NCBI GenBank assembly: GCA_027485795.1
Contig: JAIXQK010000130.1
Coordinates: 50,110 to 114,109, forward strand
Direction of reading: 5' to 3'
From: Oxalobacteraceae bacterium
Lineage (GTDB): Bacteria; Pseudomonadota; Gammaproteobacteria; Burkholderiales; Burkholderiaceae_D
Length of the DNA stretch: 64,000 bases
Position 1 is the first letter of the stretch. Each line of letters starts with the position of its first letter. The position numbers were made by a program, and so were the translations under genes. The notes beneath the pieces are model-generated. The model did not search any database, was not told the origin of the DNA, and was given only the letters and a program-made list of their open reading frames with translations. Of this stretch, positions 9,833 to 20,165 are shown one piece after another.

Positions 9833-10360
9833 GTGCCCGTGAAATGGTTTGATGATTTTTTCGAAACAAAAACCCGCCAAGTTGCCCAATCCATGTCGCG
9901 CCGTAGTGCGCTCACGCGCCTGGGTAATCTGCTGGTAGGTACGGCTTTAGTGCTGCCCGTGTTGCCATTCGATCGTGTTGGCTCACACGCACACGCTGCG
10001 CCTAAAAAGGGCGAAGACGATACCGCGTGTGATTACTGGCGCTATTGTGCGTTAGATGGATTTGTTTGTACCTGCTGTGGTGGCACGGTGTCATCGTGCC
10101 CGCCGGGCACAGAGGTTTCCAAGGTCACTTGGGTGGGTACGTGCCGAAATCCTGCTAACGGTCGTGATTATTTGATCAGCTATAACGACTGTTGCGGCGC
10201 CACCATGTGCGGTCAATGTTTCTGCAACCGAAACGAGCGCGAACGCCCGGCGTATCGAATGGGCGTCCATAACGATATCAACTGGTGCATGTCGAATACC
10301 AGCAATACCTATCATTGCACCGTTGCAGCGATCGTCGGCGTTGGCGACCCGAAAGGCTAG
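9833..10360 (+). CDS. aauA: aromatic amine dehydrogenase light chain (TTQ subunit)
   Basis: Tat-like leader (MSRRSALTRLGNLLVG), CDYWRYCALDGFVCTCCGG...VTWVGTC...NDINWCMSN; both TTQ Trp contexts and 14 Cys of the mature region, as recalled for AADH rather than MADH. Confidence 0.95.
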   Translation: MPVKWFDDFFETKTRQVAQSMSRRSALTRLGNLLVGTALVLPVLPFDRVGSHAHAAPKKGEDDTACDYWRYCALDGFVCTCCGGTVSSCPPGTEVSKVTWVGTCRNPANGRDYLISYNDCCGATMCGQCFCNRNERERPAYRMGVHNDINWCMSNTSNTYHCTVAAIVGVGDPKG

Positions 10361-10451
10361 CCTGGCCAGGCTGTGTTCTAGATGTTCACCATGATGTCGA
10401 TGGTTTAGTGGTAGAACTATTTTGGCTTAGCGACGTAGTTCAGGGCACGAG

Positions 10452-10898
10452 ATGAGATCGATCTTGCTGTGGCTCTTCATGATGCTGAGTTGCTCGGTCG
10501 CACATGCTGCTCAGAGCGTGGGCTCACCACGCTTGAACTACGTGTTGCATTGCGCGGGCTGTCATGCGATGGATGGCAGTGGCAATAGCGCACCCGGTAT
10601 CCCGAATTTGCGCGGGTCGATCGGCCATTTTCTTAAGGTGGAGGGTGGTCGAGAGTATCTGGCGCAAGTTCCGGGCGCTTCACAGTCACCCCTTTCCGAC
10701 CAAGAAACTGCCGATCTGCTGAACTGGATGCTGAAAGAGTTCAGTGGAAAGGAGTTGCCCGAGTATCCAAAAGCTTACTCGGCAGATGAGGTCAAGCAGC
10801 TGAGACGTCGCCCGCCGCCTGACGTACCAAAGCGCCGCACTGAAGTTACTGATAGACTGCTTCGTGAATTTGGGCTTGACCTGCGCTCATACCCTTGA
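10452..10898 (+). CDS. periplasmic monoheme cytochrome c
   Basis: Signal peptide and single CAGCH (LNYVLHCAGCHAMDG); directly downstream of aauA. Confidence 0.88.
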   Translation: MRSILLWLFMMLSCSVAHAAQSVGSPRLNYVLHCAGCHAMDGSGNSAPGIPNLRGSIGHFLKVEGGREYLAQVPGASQSPLSDQETADLLNWMLKEFSGKELPEYPKAYSADEVKQLRRRPPPDVPKRRTEVTDRLLREFGLDLRSYP

Positions 10899-10946
10899 AG
10901 CAAACTCCCTCTTGGTTTTCTGTCAGCTAATATTCCAGCTGATGCG

Positions 10947-11849
10947 GTGCCTCTTGGTGGCCAATTTTTCAGCTCGGTGAATCTATTCTCTCGTCGCTTC
11001 TGCCAGCTCATCCTTGCGGCCATGCTAGCTTTGCTTGGCGGCTGCAGCATGGTGAAGCTTGGCTACGATCAAGCTGATCTAGTCGCCCGCTGGTGGCTTG
11101 ACCGCCAACTAGATCTTGATAGCAGCCAAACTCGCTGGCTGAAGCAGGAACTTCAAGGCTTGCATGCCTGGCACCGGCAGACCCAGCTGCCTGCTTATGC
11201 TGACCTCATCGAGGTGGTGGCGCGCCAGAGCCTCGGTGATGTCACGCCCGACCAAACTTGCGAGAACATCGATGTGGCGGCCGAGCATCTGGATACGGTG
11301 CTGAAGCAGGCCGTTCCGCTATTCGCAGGTTTGGCAAGACAGCTCCAACCCGCTCAGCTCCAGCACTTGAAGCGTCGCTTTGCAGAAGAAGACCGCGAAT
11401 GGCACGAGAAGTGGCTTGAGGGTTCCGATGAAAAACGGATTCGGCGCCGCGTCGATGATTGGGAAGAGCGTGCCGAGACTTACTATGGGCGGCTAAATCG
11501 CGGGCAGCGTGACTACATTTTGCATGCGGTCCAAAACTCGTCCTGGCAGCCAACGCTCAGTTGGGAACGTCGCCTGAGTCGGCAACAACAAATCCTTCTG
11601 ACGCTGGAAAAAATCCAGTCGCAAAAATTGTCACAATCCGCAGCAGAGGCAGAAATCCTGAATCTTATTGAGCGCACGATGCGCCCGAGCGATACACGAT
11701 TCTCCTCCATGCAGCAGCGCCTGCAAACGGAAGCGTGCGCGAATCTGGCTGGGCTACATCAACTAACCAGTGCCGAGCAACGCGCCAAAGCCCATAAAAA
11801 GCTGATGAGCTATGAGCGCGACTTTAGACAACTGCTAACGAAGCGATAG
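10947..11849 (+). CDS. DUF6279-like lipoprotein
   Basis: Lipobox LALLGGCSM; DQADLVARWWLDRQLDLDSSQTRWLKQELQGLHAWHRQTQLP. Confidence 0.7.
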   Translation: MPLGGQFFSSVNLFSRRFCQLILAAMLALLGGCSMVKLGYDQADLVARWWLDRQLDLDSSQTRWLKQELQGLHAWHRQTQLPAYADLIEVVARQSLGDVTPDQTCENIDVAAEHLDTVLKQAVPLFAGLARQLQPAQLQHLKRRFAEEDREWHEKWLEGSDEKRIRRRVDDWEERAETYYGRLNRGQRDYILHAVQNSSWQPTLSWERRLSRQQQILLTLEKIQSQKLSQSAAEAEILNLIERTMRPSDTRFSSMQQRLQTEACANLAGLHQLTSAEQRAKAHKKLMSYERDFRQLLTKR

Positions 11850-11950
11850 ATATTCTTCGCTCAGTTGCATAGACCAAAAAACCTCGAATCAAATGCAACC
11901 CATGTCCTACACCTTTTCAAGCAATGATGTTGTGCGATTCGGGAAAATGT

Positions 11951-12811
11951 ATGTCTACTGACTCGCTTGACGCTGACAAATTGGCTACGTGGATCGGCCG
12001 CTCTGAGACATCGACCGATCAAATCGATATGGGCAGAGCGGTCGCTATGGCGGCTACCTTGGATCGGGCGTGGACACCAACGCTCAGCGATGACTTGCCG
12101 CCGTTATGGCACTGGATCTATTTCTGGTCATCGAGCCCGGCCTCTATGTTGGGTGCGGATGGTCATGCGCAGCGTGGGGGATTCTTGCCGCCGGTGACGT
12201 TGCCGCGTCGGCTCTGGGCCGGGAGTCGTTTGCAGTTTTTGGCGCCATTGCCGATGGGCGTTCAGGCTGAGCGAATTTCGCGAATCAAGGCGGTGGAAGT
12301 GAAACAAGGTAAATCGGGCGCACTCGTGTTTGTCACCGTGGCGCATGAGATTTCTGTACAAGGTGCCGTGGCGATTCAGGAAGAGCACGATATTGTGTAT
12401 CGTGAAGCCTTGCAGTCAGCCGCGTCGGCGTCCACCGCAAAATTGGCTCCGACCGATGCACACTGGTCAAGGCAGATTATCCCGGATCCAGTACAGTTGT
12501 TTCGCTATTCAGCACTGACCTTCAACGGCTATCGTGTTCACTATGATCGCCGTTACGCAACCGAAGTTGAGGCGTATCCAGGCTTGATCGTGCATGCTCC
12601 ACTGATTGCAAGCTTACTCACCGATTTGATTCATCGCGAATTACCCGATCGGACGGTTGCCGAATTTTCATTCAGGGCCATTTCGCCCTTATTCGATACG
12701 GAGCTTTTTTCAGTCCATGGTCGTCTGGCGCAAGAGCATCACCGCGTAGTGTTATGGGCTTCAAATAAGCATGGGGAATTGGCTATGCAGGCAGAGGCGA
12801 GGCTGCGTTGA
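11951..12811 (+). CDS. FAS1-like dehydratase / MaoC-HTD2-type acyl-CoA hydratase
   Basis: LPPLWHWIYFWSSSPASMLGADGHAQRGGFLPPVTLPRRLWAGSRLQFLAPL typical of mesaconyl-C4-CoA hydratase-like proteins. Confidence 0.75.
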   Translation: MSTDSLDADKLATWIGRSETSTDQIDMGRAVAMAATLDRAWTPTLSDDLPPLWHWIYFWSSSPASMLGADGHAQRGGFLPPVTLPRRLWAGSRLQFLAPLPMGVQAERISRIKAVEVKQGKSGALVFVTVAHEISVQGAVAIQEEHDIVYREALQSAASASTAKLAPTDAHWSRQIIPDPVQLFRYSALTFNGYRVHYDRRYATEVEAYPGLIVHAPLIASLLTDLIHRELPDRTVAEFSFRAISPLFDTELFSVHGRLAQEHHRVVLWASNKHGELAMQAEARLR

Positions 12812-12840
12812 CGATCTCAATCCGATGGCAGAAAAGGTCG

Positions 12841-13551
12841 TCAAAGCTGACCCTGTTGAACACGGCTGGCCAATAGGTCATGAGATTCCTTACGCTCGCT
12901 GTAGCGATCCACCAGATAGGGTGAAATATCCCGGGTAAGTAATGTGAATTTCGTGAGTTCTTCCATGACATCAACCACGCGGTCGTAGTAGGGTGATGGT
13001 TTCATTCGGCCGGCCTCATCGAATTGTTCGTAGGCCTTTGCAACCGATGATTGATTGGGGATGGTGATCATTCGCATCCAACGACCCAGTACCCTCATCT
13101 GGTTGACCGCATTGAATGACTGAGAGCCACCGCAGACTTGCATGACCGCCAGTGTTTTACCTTGTGTTGGCCGAATGGCGCCGAGCGCCAAGGGTACCCA
13201 GTCAATCTGTGCCTTCATGATTCCGGTCATTGCACCGTGTCGCTCAGGTGATGACCACACCATGCCTTCGGCCCACGCACACAGCGCGCGTAGCTCGGCC
13301 ACTTTTTCATGCGTTTCTGGCGCATCGTCGGGCAGAGGTAAGCCGCTAGGGTTGAAAAATTTCGTTTCTACGCCCATTTTTTGCAGAATTCTTGCAGCTT
13401 CTTCAGCCAATAATCGGCTGAATGATCGCTGCCGTAATGAGCCATATAGCAGAAGAATTTTCGGTGGATGTGTCGATCGCGTTTTCGGATACAACGCTTG
13501 CTCATTCACCCTGTCAAAACAAGCGGCTTCAATATTAGGTAAATCATTCAT
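12841..13551 (-). CDS. arsH: ArsH-type NADPH-dependent FMN reductase
   Basis: [74 protein letters not shown]. Confidence 0.93.
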   Translation of the reverse strand: MNDLPNIEAACFDRVNEQALYPKTRSTHPPKILLLYGSLRQRSFSRLLAEEAARILQKMGVETKFFNPSGLPLPDDAPETHEKVAELRALCAWAEGMVWSSPERHGAMTGIMKAQIDWVPLALGAIRPTQGKTLAVMQVCGGSQSFNAVNQMRVLGRWMRMITIPNQSSVAKAYEQFDEAGRMKPSPYYDRVVDVMEELTKFTLLTRDISPYLVDRYSERKESHDLLASRVQQGQL

Positions 13552-13716
13552 CCGAATGCCTTGGTAACGATTCTGGGGGACTAAAGGTTTTTAATATGCT
13601 AATTTCTACACATCGCGCCGTCGTGACCTACAAGGTCTTTGCCGACCACCGAGTTTTTCAGTCACCATCGGCGCTGCTCGTATCATAGTCGAGTCAAATA
13701 CCGCACACTGCTTACC

Positions 13717-14445
13717 ATGAACCTACGTCAGCCACTGTCGAATGAAGAGGTAGAAGAGCTGGATCGCATATTGATGGATCAACCTGGCGATCTGGATGCT
13801 ATGAACGTGAGCATGCTGGATGGCTTTTTGACCGCCGTGGTCTCTGGTCCTAACGCGATCATGCCGAGCATCTGGATGCCGTGGGTCTGGGATGTTGAAA
13901 AAGGTGTTTCCCGGCCGGCGTTCCATTCCGACCATGCCGCGCAGCGATTCTATGAGCTGGTGTTTCGACACATGAATAGTATCTCCGCCGAGCTGATGGA
14001 GTCCCCTGAGGATTTCGAGCCACTGCTGCTGGAAAATCCCAATGACGGCGATCCGATCCCTTTATTGGATGACTGGTGTATGGGATTCATGAAAGGCCTC
14101 ATCCTCGATATCGAGGGTTGGACACCACTCACATCACTTCACACCGACTGGTTTACCGTGCTCAGGTTGTATGGCACCGAGGATGGCTGGGAAATTCTGA
14201 CGGAAGTTTCACACGATCTTGATCAGCATCTGGAATATGCGGATCAGCTGCCGGACGATATTCGCAAGATTCATCGATACTGGATGGAACGGCGGGGAAA
14301 GGCCGTCACGCCAGACAAGCGGGCTAGCACTATGGGGTCAAGCCCTTGGGTGCTGAATGATGTTCCGGGAGAGAATGATGCGTGTCCCTGCGGCTCTGGG
14401 GAAAAGTTCAGGCAATGCCATGGCTCGCCGGGGCGGTTACACTAG
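13717..14445 (+). CDS. UPF0149/YecA-family protein with C-terminal SEC-C zinc motif
   Basis: LDGFLTAVVSGPNAIMPSIWMPWVW; C-terminal NDACPCGSGEKFRQCHG. Confidence 0.88.
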   Translation: MNLRQPLSNEEVEELDRILMDQPGDLDAMNVSMLDGFLTAVVSGPNAIMPSIWMPWVWDVEKGVSRPAFHSDHAAQRFYELVFRHMNSISAELMESPEDFEPLLLENPNDGDPIPLLDDWCMGFMKGLILDIEGWTPLTSLHTDWFTVLRLYGTEDGWEILTEVSHDLDQHLEYADQLPDDIRKIHRYWMERRGKAVTPDKRASTMGSSPWVLNDVPGENDACPCGSGEKFRQCHGSPGRLH

Positions 14446-14487
14446 TGACACACACAGATAGCAAGATTGCCGATTTAAAGATAACTC

Positions 14488-14835
14488 ATGGCTAAGCATC
14501 CTAAGTCGATATTCATTCTGCTATTGGCGATGTGCGTCTTGTTCACCGCAACGGTGGGTGCTGTCGCGCCCCTATGCTCGGCGGTAGGGCAGTCGCAGCC
14601 TGTGGATGACTGTCATGCCGTAATGGCAGAGGAGTGTCACGGTACAGAGTGCGCTGCCCATTCGCTCCCGAGCACAATTGCGCACGCTTGCTGCCTGAAT
14701 TTGGCGGCTGTATTGCCATCAGTAGGTTCATTGACTGCGCCTGATCAGCACACCCAAGCTATCCCATTCTTCACGTCATTTAATTCTCAATCTCACGCAG
14801 AGCGTCTGTTCCGGCCGCCACGTACACTCTCCTGA
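14488..14835 (+). CDS. Cys/His-rich exported hypothetical protein
   Basis: Signal peptide followed by APLCSAVGQSQPVDDCHAVMAEECHGTECAAHSLPSTIAHACC. Confidence 0.55.
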   Translation: MAKHPKSIFILLLAMCVLFTATVGAVAPLCSAVGQSQPVDDCHAVMAEECHGTECAAHSLPSTIAHACCLNLAAVLPSVGSLTAPDQHTQAIPFFTSFNSQSHAERLFRPPRTLS

Positions 14836-14898
14836 CCGGTTTTGTCTTTTTGCGCTTGTGCCATGGGTACAGGTGCCAGCCCTTTTCGGAGATTCGCG

Positions 14899-15432
14899 AT
14901 GAATATGACGCACTACATGGAGCTACTTGCTTCCAACCAGCCTTGGAACCTTTTGATTTTTATGGCGCTGCCGGTCGTACTTGCAGAGACTGTCGCCATT
15001 ACTGAGCTATACATTCTCTACACCAGAAAATTCGATACCTGGGTTCGCCAGCTGAACCGGATCGCGGGCATTCTGGTGGGTGTCACCTTCGTCGGGATTA
15101 TTGCTTACCTGATGTTCAATGCGGTCATCCCGATTACCAAGGCAGGTGAGTGGCGTACCATCATTGACGTGGTAGCAGTGTCGACGTATTTGATCGGTGG
15201 GGTTCCGATGGTACTGCTTGCACTGCAAGATCTGGGCTTGATTTATAAAGCAGAGAGTGAAGAGCGGCGCCTTGCTCGTCACGCCACCTATGTCGCGATT
15301 TTTCTGGTGTTTGCCCACATTGCCATGGTGGTAGGGATGATGGACCCTGGCTTGTTGGGTTATGTCAATCCAGCGGCTGCTGATGACATCCATATGCATC
15401 ATCAGCCACCTGCTGTCGATCACAGCCAGTAA
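14899..15432 (+). CDS. DUF6803-like four-TM membrane protein with His-rich tail
   Basis: Hydrophobic segments and C-terminal DDIHMHHQPPAVDHSQ. Confidence 0.6.
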   Translation: MNMTHYMELLASNQPWNLLIFMALPVVLAETVAITELYILYTRKFDTWVRQLNRIAGILVGVTFVGIIAYLMFNAVIPITKAGEWRTIIDVVAVSTYLIGGVPMVLLALQDLGLIYKAESEERRLARHATYVAIFLVFAHIAMVVGMMDPGLLGYVNPAAADDIHMHHQPPAVDHSQ

Positions 15433-15463
15433 TACGCAAGATCGATCTTAAGGCGCGGCTGTC

Positions 15464-16165
15464 ATGCACATCCAATTCCCGCAAGATTTCAAGGCCTTGG
15501 TCATCGGGGCTGGCGGTGCGTTAGGTGATGCGTTCGTGCGTTATCTTGAGAATGAAACAGCTTGCGCCAATGTGGTCAGTGTTTCGCGTTCTCAGGGTCA
15601 GGATTTTGACCTTGAGGACGCGAGCTCCATTGAGCGTATCGCAGTCGATTTGCGAGTAAAGGGGCCATTTCATCTTGTGATTGATGCCACAGGTGCATTA
15701 ACCATCGATGGTGTGGGTCCTGAAAAATCTCTCAGCCGAATGGACGCAGGTGGTTTGCACCGCTCTTTCGCGATCAATGCTATTGGGCCTGCCTTGTTAT
15801 TGCGACACCTGGCGCCCTCAATCGCTAGTGGCGATGCGATCTATGCAAAACTCTCAGCCAGGGTGGGCAGTATCAGCGACAACCAAAAAGGTGGATGGTA
15901 TGGCTACCGTGCCTCGAAGGCGGCACTGAACATGTTGCTGCAAACGGCAGCGATCGAACTTCAACGGAAAAACCCCAACTTGCGCGTCGTGGCGCTGCAG
16001 CCGGGAACGGTGCGGTCGCGGCTTTCCGAACCGTTTCAAGCGGGCGTGCCGACGTTGCTGGAGCCATCAGAATCGGTGGCCGGAATGATGCACGCGATGA
16101 TGGCGCTTAACCCAAAATCAGGTGCGCATTTCATCGATTACCAGGGGCGGGAGATACCGTGGTGA
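15464..16165 (+). CDS. SDR-family oxidoreductase (CsgA-like)
   Basis: VIGAGGALGDAFVRYLE (Rossmann), YGYRASKAALNMLLQ (YxxxK). Confidence 0.9.
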   Translation: MHIQFPQDFKALVIGAGGALGDAFVRYLENETACANVVSVSRSQGQDFDLEDASSIERIAVDLRVKGPFHLVIDATGALTIDGVGPEKSLSRMDAGGLHRSFAINAIGPALLLRHLAPSIASGDAIYAKLSARVGSISDNQKGGWYGYRASKAALNMLLQTAAIELQRKNPNLRVVALQPGTVRSRLSEPFQAGVPTLLEPSESVAGMMHAMMALNPKSGAHFIDYQGREIPW

Positions 16166-16228
16166 AGTTTCCCTCGTTCTTGCGGTATTGGCTGACCGGT
16201 TACAGCGGCGATTGAATATCTGTGGGCG

Positions 16229-16876
16229 TTATTGCAGTGGCTTGCTGACGACGACTGCACCCCGCAGCTTGCCGACGCTATACCCCGTTGCCTGATCTTG
16301 CGGGTATTCGATACGAATCTTTTCAGACAAGGACGCTGGTATTTCCGAGGCGGCACCATGGCAGCTTAAGCAGATTGCTTGCACCATAATCGCCTTCGCA
16401 TAGTGCAGCTCGCGCTTGCCATCGTCGATATTCACAACTTTCCAATACTCCATCGTCGCGGGTGCCTCACCTTGAGCAAGACGGCTCTCGAACTGCATCA
16501 GCGCATCTTTCTGCCACGCGTTGGGCGTGCCCATAGCGGGATTCCTGACGCGCGTACCCACCCGCGTCATTTGTGCGCCATGTTTTGCCGAGAGCGTTTT
16601 TGCAATCGAGGGCGATGCCTCCTTGCAGACGCTGACCGCAGCTTCGGGTCCCTCTGCGGACATGGTTGATTTGAGTTTCTGGCCCAGCTGACCCAACAGT
16701 TCATTGGCGATCGTGCGAGTTTGTTCAATCGTCACCGTATCCAAGCCTGAGGGTGGGGAAACATTTTGCGCACTGGCAGTGCCAGCTAAAGTGATGGATG
16801 CGGCCGTCAATAGAAAAGCGAAAGACGGATAGCGTATCTTGATCATTGACTTGAGCGACAACGTTGAATGTTTCAT
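16229..16876 (-). CDS. DUF3365-type heme protein, exported
   Basis: Signal peptide; KAIMVQAICLSCHGAASEIP (CLSCH). Confidence 0.8.
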   Translation of the reverse strand: MKHSTLSLKSMIKIRYPSFAFLLTAASITLAGTASAQNVSPPSGLDTVTIEQTRTIANELLGQLGQKLKSTMSAEGPEAAVSVCKEASPSIAKTLSAKHGAQMTRVGTRVRNPAMGTPNAWQKDALMQFESRLAQGEAPATMEYWKVVNIDDGKRELHYAKAIMVQAICLSCHGAASEIPASLSEKIRIEYPQDQATGYSVGKLRGAVVVSKPLQ

Positions 16877-17021
16877 GATCTCAGCCTGTTCGTAGGGATT
16901 TATCCCATTTTATAGAAAAAAATCGCGACGCAACTCTGATGAACTTGTTCGCGCCATATTGAATCAGTCGTTAATTTTCCGTCGCAAATACATTGTCGTG
17001 ATTGTCTCAGAAAGCACGTAC

Positions 17022-18752
17022 TCAGCGAATAATCTCTGGCGTGAGCGCTTGGATGGCTTGGTAGTTGGTCAAGAATACACGCCCGTGCAGATGTTCGAGC
17101 AGATGGCTGCTCTTGAGTTTATCCATTACCGGCCCCTTGATTTCTGAAAAATGCAATGTAATCCCAGCGTCTTTCAGTCGCGCGGCAATGGTTTCCAAGC
17201 TTTCCAAAGCGCTGGCATCAATGTCGTTGACTGCAGAGCATTGAAGCAATACGTGCTCCAGATCTGGGCGGGTTGCTACCTCAGCATTAATGCGGTCTTC
17301 AATTGCCCGGGCGTTCGCAAAAAACATACTGGCGTCTACGCGCAGGCACAGTAACTTTGGGCTGATCAGGACATTGTGTCGCTGCACATTCCGAAAATAC
17401 TCGGTGCCTGGCACTAATCCAACCGTGGCGATATGCGGGCGACTGGCACGAAACAAAAACAGCGCGAGCGATGTCGCTACGCCTGTCACCAAGCCAGTTT
17501 CAACCCCGATAAACAGAGTACCCATTAATGTTGTGGCCACTGCGATGAAGTCGAGTTTCGAGAAGCGCCAGGTGGATTTCAATATCTTGAAGTCCACCAG
17601 GGAAAGTACGGCCACAATAATGGTCGCCGCCAGCGTGGCTTGCGGTAAATAAAATAGTGTTGGCGTTAACAATAGCGAAGCCAGGGTAATGCCTACCGCA
17701 GTATAGATACCTGCCGCTGGTGTGACGGCGCCCGCCTCAAAGTTAACGACAGATCGCGCAAACCCACCTGTTACAGGGAATCCGCCGGTGAATGCCGCGG
17801 ATAAATTACTGCCACCCAGAGCAATCAGCTCTTGATCGGGTTCGATACGTTGACGACGCTTGGCGGCCAGGGTTTGGCCGACCGAGACTGACTCTACAAA
17901 GCCAATCACGCTAATCAGCAGGGCAGGGACCAGCAGTTTTTGCCAGAGGTTTAAGTCCCATAAGGGTAGTGTGATCGGGGGCAGTCCTTGCGGCACGGTA
18001 CCGACTAATTTCATGCCTTGTGCTTGCCAATCCAGCTGCCATGCTAGAAGCGTCGTGAGCGCGATTGCTGCCACTGGCCCCAGTTTGGCTAGCATGTCGG
18101 CATTTTTGAGACTCAAACCGGTCTGCACCAATAAAGGCTGTAAACCTTTGCGTACCCAAAACAAAAATACGATAACGCCGGTGCCGACCATTAGCGTGAG
18201 CAGATGCACGCTAGACACTTGATGAATGAGCGAGTTCAGTAGTTCTACAAAATTGTGACCGTCCGCCTTTATACCCATGATGGTTTTCATCTGGCTGAGT
18301 GCAATCAGCAAACCAGAAGCAGAAATGAAACCAGAGATGACGGGGTGGCTCAAGAAATTAGCCAAGAAACCCAAACGAAGTAAACCCATCAGTAGCAACA
18401 AGCCACCCGATAAGAACGCCAAGGTGATGGCGACTTGCCAATACGCATGCGTACCTGCAGCAGCATGTTCGGCGACTGTCGCAGCCGTCATGATCGAGAC
18501 AACGGCGACAGGGCCTACGGCCAATACACGACTACTACCTAAAACCGCATACAAGACCAGCGGTGCCACGCTGGCATACAGGCCCACCTCGGGCGGTAGT
18601 CCCGCAAGTAAGGCATAGGCCAAACTTTGCGGGATCAACATGATGGTGACGATCAGCGCCGCCACCAAGTCTTTGGTGAAGATTTCTAGATTGTATTGAC
18701 GACCCCAAGCCAGAATCGGCAATGCCGGCAGCCAGCGTGTGGCGGTGCCCAT
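17022..18752 (-). CDS. SulP-family anion transporter with C-terminal STAS domain
   Basis: MLIPQSLAYALLAGLPPEVGLYASVAPLVLYAVLGSS; C-terminal STAS (VLLQCSAVNDIDASALESLETI). Confidence 0.95.
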   Translation of the reverse strand: MGTATRWLPALPILAWGRQYNLEIFTKDLVAALIVTIMLIPQSLAYALLAGLPPEVGLYASVAPLVLYAVLGSSRVLAVGPVAVVSIMTAATVAEHAAAGTHAYWQVAITLAFLSGGLLLLMGLLRLGFLANFLSHPVISGFISASGLLIALSQMKTIMGIKADGHNFVELLNSLIHQVSSVHLLTLMVGTGVIVFLFWVRKGLQPLLVQTGLSLKNADMLAKLGPVAAIALTTLLAWQLDWQAQGMKLVGTVPQGLPPITLPLWDLNLWQKLLVPALLISVIGFVESVSVGQTLAAKRRQRIEPDQELIALGGSNLSAAFTGGFPVTGGFARSVVNFEAGAVTPAAGIYTAVGITLASLLLTPTLFYLPQATLAATIIVAVLSLVDFKILKSTWRFSKLDFIAVATTLMGTLFIGVETGLVTGVATSLALFLFRASRPHIATVGLVPGTEYFRNVQRHNVLISPKLLCLRVDASMFFANARAIEDRINAEVATRPDLEHVLLQCSAVNDIDASALESLETIAARLKDAGITLHFSEIKGPVMDKLKSSHLLEHLHGRVFLTNYQAIQALTPEIIR

Positions 18753-18897
18753 CAGCGCACCATCGCCGGTTGTACCATCCGCTTGCAATCTCCCAACATA
18801 GCTGCCCAATAAATGGAAGGTAAAAAGCGTGCGTGATGCCGCTCTGGTTCTACCGCAGTCACTGGCTTCATATCCATGTCGTCTCTTAGCGGTGAGA

Positions 18898-19362
18898 TCA
18901 GGCGGCGTCGAGTTTGGCTTTGCGCGGGGCGTGGACAAATCGATCCATCAACTCGAAGCCCAGCATGCCGACCAGCATGGCTGCGACGAATAAGGTCGCT
19001 TTGGACTGCCCATCCGCCATGGATACCAGCGCTGGACCTGGACAAAATCCTCCCAGTCCCCAACCGGCCCCAAATAACAGGCTGCCGATCACCAAGGGCT
19101 TGTCCATTTGGTTGGTTGTCGGCAAGCGCAGTGCACCGCCCAAGAAAGTCGTGGTGCGTTTCTTGGCGAGTGCGAAAGCAAAAAAGCCCACCACAACCGC
19201 GCCACCCATGACCAGCGCTAGGGAAGGGTCCCAAGCCCCGAACAAGTCAAGAAAGCCAATCACTTTGCCTGGGTCTGTCATGCCTGACGCCATTAGGCCG
19301 ACGCCGAACATCAAGCCAACAACGAATTCGCTTATGCGGGAAAAATGGTTCTTGTTGATCAT
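18898..19362 (-). CDS. YeeE/YedE-family (DUF6691-like) sulfur-compound transporter half
   Basis: VGLMFGVGLMASGMTDPGKVIGFLDLFGAWDPSLALVMGGA. Confidence 0.9.
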   Translation of the reverse strand: MINKNHFSRISEFVVGLMFGVGLMASGMTDPGKVIGFLDLFGAWDPSLALVMGGAVVVGFFAFALAKKRTTTFLGGALRLPTTNQMDKPLVIGSLLFGAGWGLGGFCPGPALVSMADGQSKATLFVAAMLVGMLGFELMDRFVHAPRKAKLDAA

Positions 19363-19371
19363 GATGTCTCC

Positions 19372-19809
19372 TTAGATGACATGGCGTACGACGAACACCG
19401 TAACAAAGCCAGCGCCCATGAATGAGGCGGTCGCAATCAAAGAGCGGGGCGACAGACGAGACAAGCCGCAAACACCATGGCCACTGGTACAACCTGAGGC
19501 ATAGCGAGTGCCGACGCCAACCAAGAGACCGGCAACGACGATCATCCACTCCGTAGCTTCAATTCGAGGCGCATTGATGTATTCGGCCGGCACCACTGCA
19601 TGAAACACAGTAGGCGCAGCGAACATGCCCAACAGAAAAGCGATGCGCCAACTGGTATCTCCTAGCTTAGGCGGCAGCAAGCCACCCAAGATGCCACTGA
19701 TACCGAGGATACGGCCATTGATCAAAATGAAAAGTGCCGAAGCCACACCTAACAGAATGCCACCTGATAGAGATGACCATGGCGTGAAATGTGCCCAATC
19801 TAAGTTCAT
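19372..19809 (-). CDS. YeeE/YedE-family transporter half
   Basis: [75 protein letters not shown]. Confidence 0.9.
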   Translation of the reverse strand: MNLDWAHFTPWSSLSGGILLGVASALFILINGRILGISGILGGLLPPKLGDTSWRIAFLLGMFAAPTVFHAVVPAEYINAPRIEATEWMIVVAGLLVGVGTRYASGCTSGHGVCGLSRLSPRSLIATASFMGAGFVTVFVVRHVI

Positions 19810-20135
19810 GCTGATGCTCCTGTTTGCGGTCCACAAAATTGATCGAATAAAACGTTCATGATGGCCAGTGCTTGTGGGCTGGCGATTTGGTAGTAAATGT
19901 TTTTGCCTTCGCGGCGGGTCGTGACCAAGGCCTCATCACGCAGGACGGTGAGCTGCTGCGACAGGGTGGGCTGAACAATGCCCAAGGTTTCTTGTAACTC
20001 ACCTACGCGCTTTTCTTCTTGAGATAGCTGGCACAACAGGAGTAGTCGATCAGGGTTGGAGAGCACTTTCATCAATCGGCATGCTTGTCCGGCAGACGAT
20101 CTCATTTTCTCCAAGTCCAAGGTGGTTTGGTCCAT
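19806..20135 (-). CDS. BigR/SqrR-like ArsR-family persulfide-sensing repressor
   Basis: ArsR wHTH; Cys residues in LLLLCQLSQEE and FDQFCGPQ at positions expected for the BigR/SqrR sensing pair; neighbours YeeE/YedE and MBL. Confidence 0.82.
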   Translation of the reverse strand: MDQTTLDLEKMRSSAGQACRLMKVLSNPDRLLLLCQLSQEEKRVGELQETLGIVQPTLSQQLTVLRDEALVTTRREGKNIYYQIASPQALAIMNVLFDQFCGPQTGASA

Positions 20136-20165
20136 GGGAAGAATGTCCTTTTCAAAAACTGATGG

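Noticed and set aside
10452-10898. MauG assignment for the cytochrome after aauA
   Set aside because: Only one CxxCH and ~148 aa; MauG is a larger diheme protein.
17860-18618. Plus-strand ORFs inside the SulP gene
   Set aside because: Opposite a well-supported SulP transporter; low-complexity composition typical of antisense frames.
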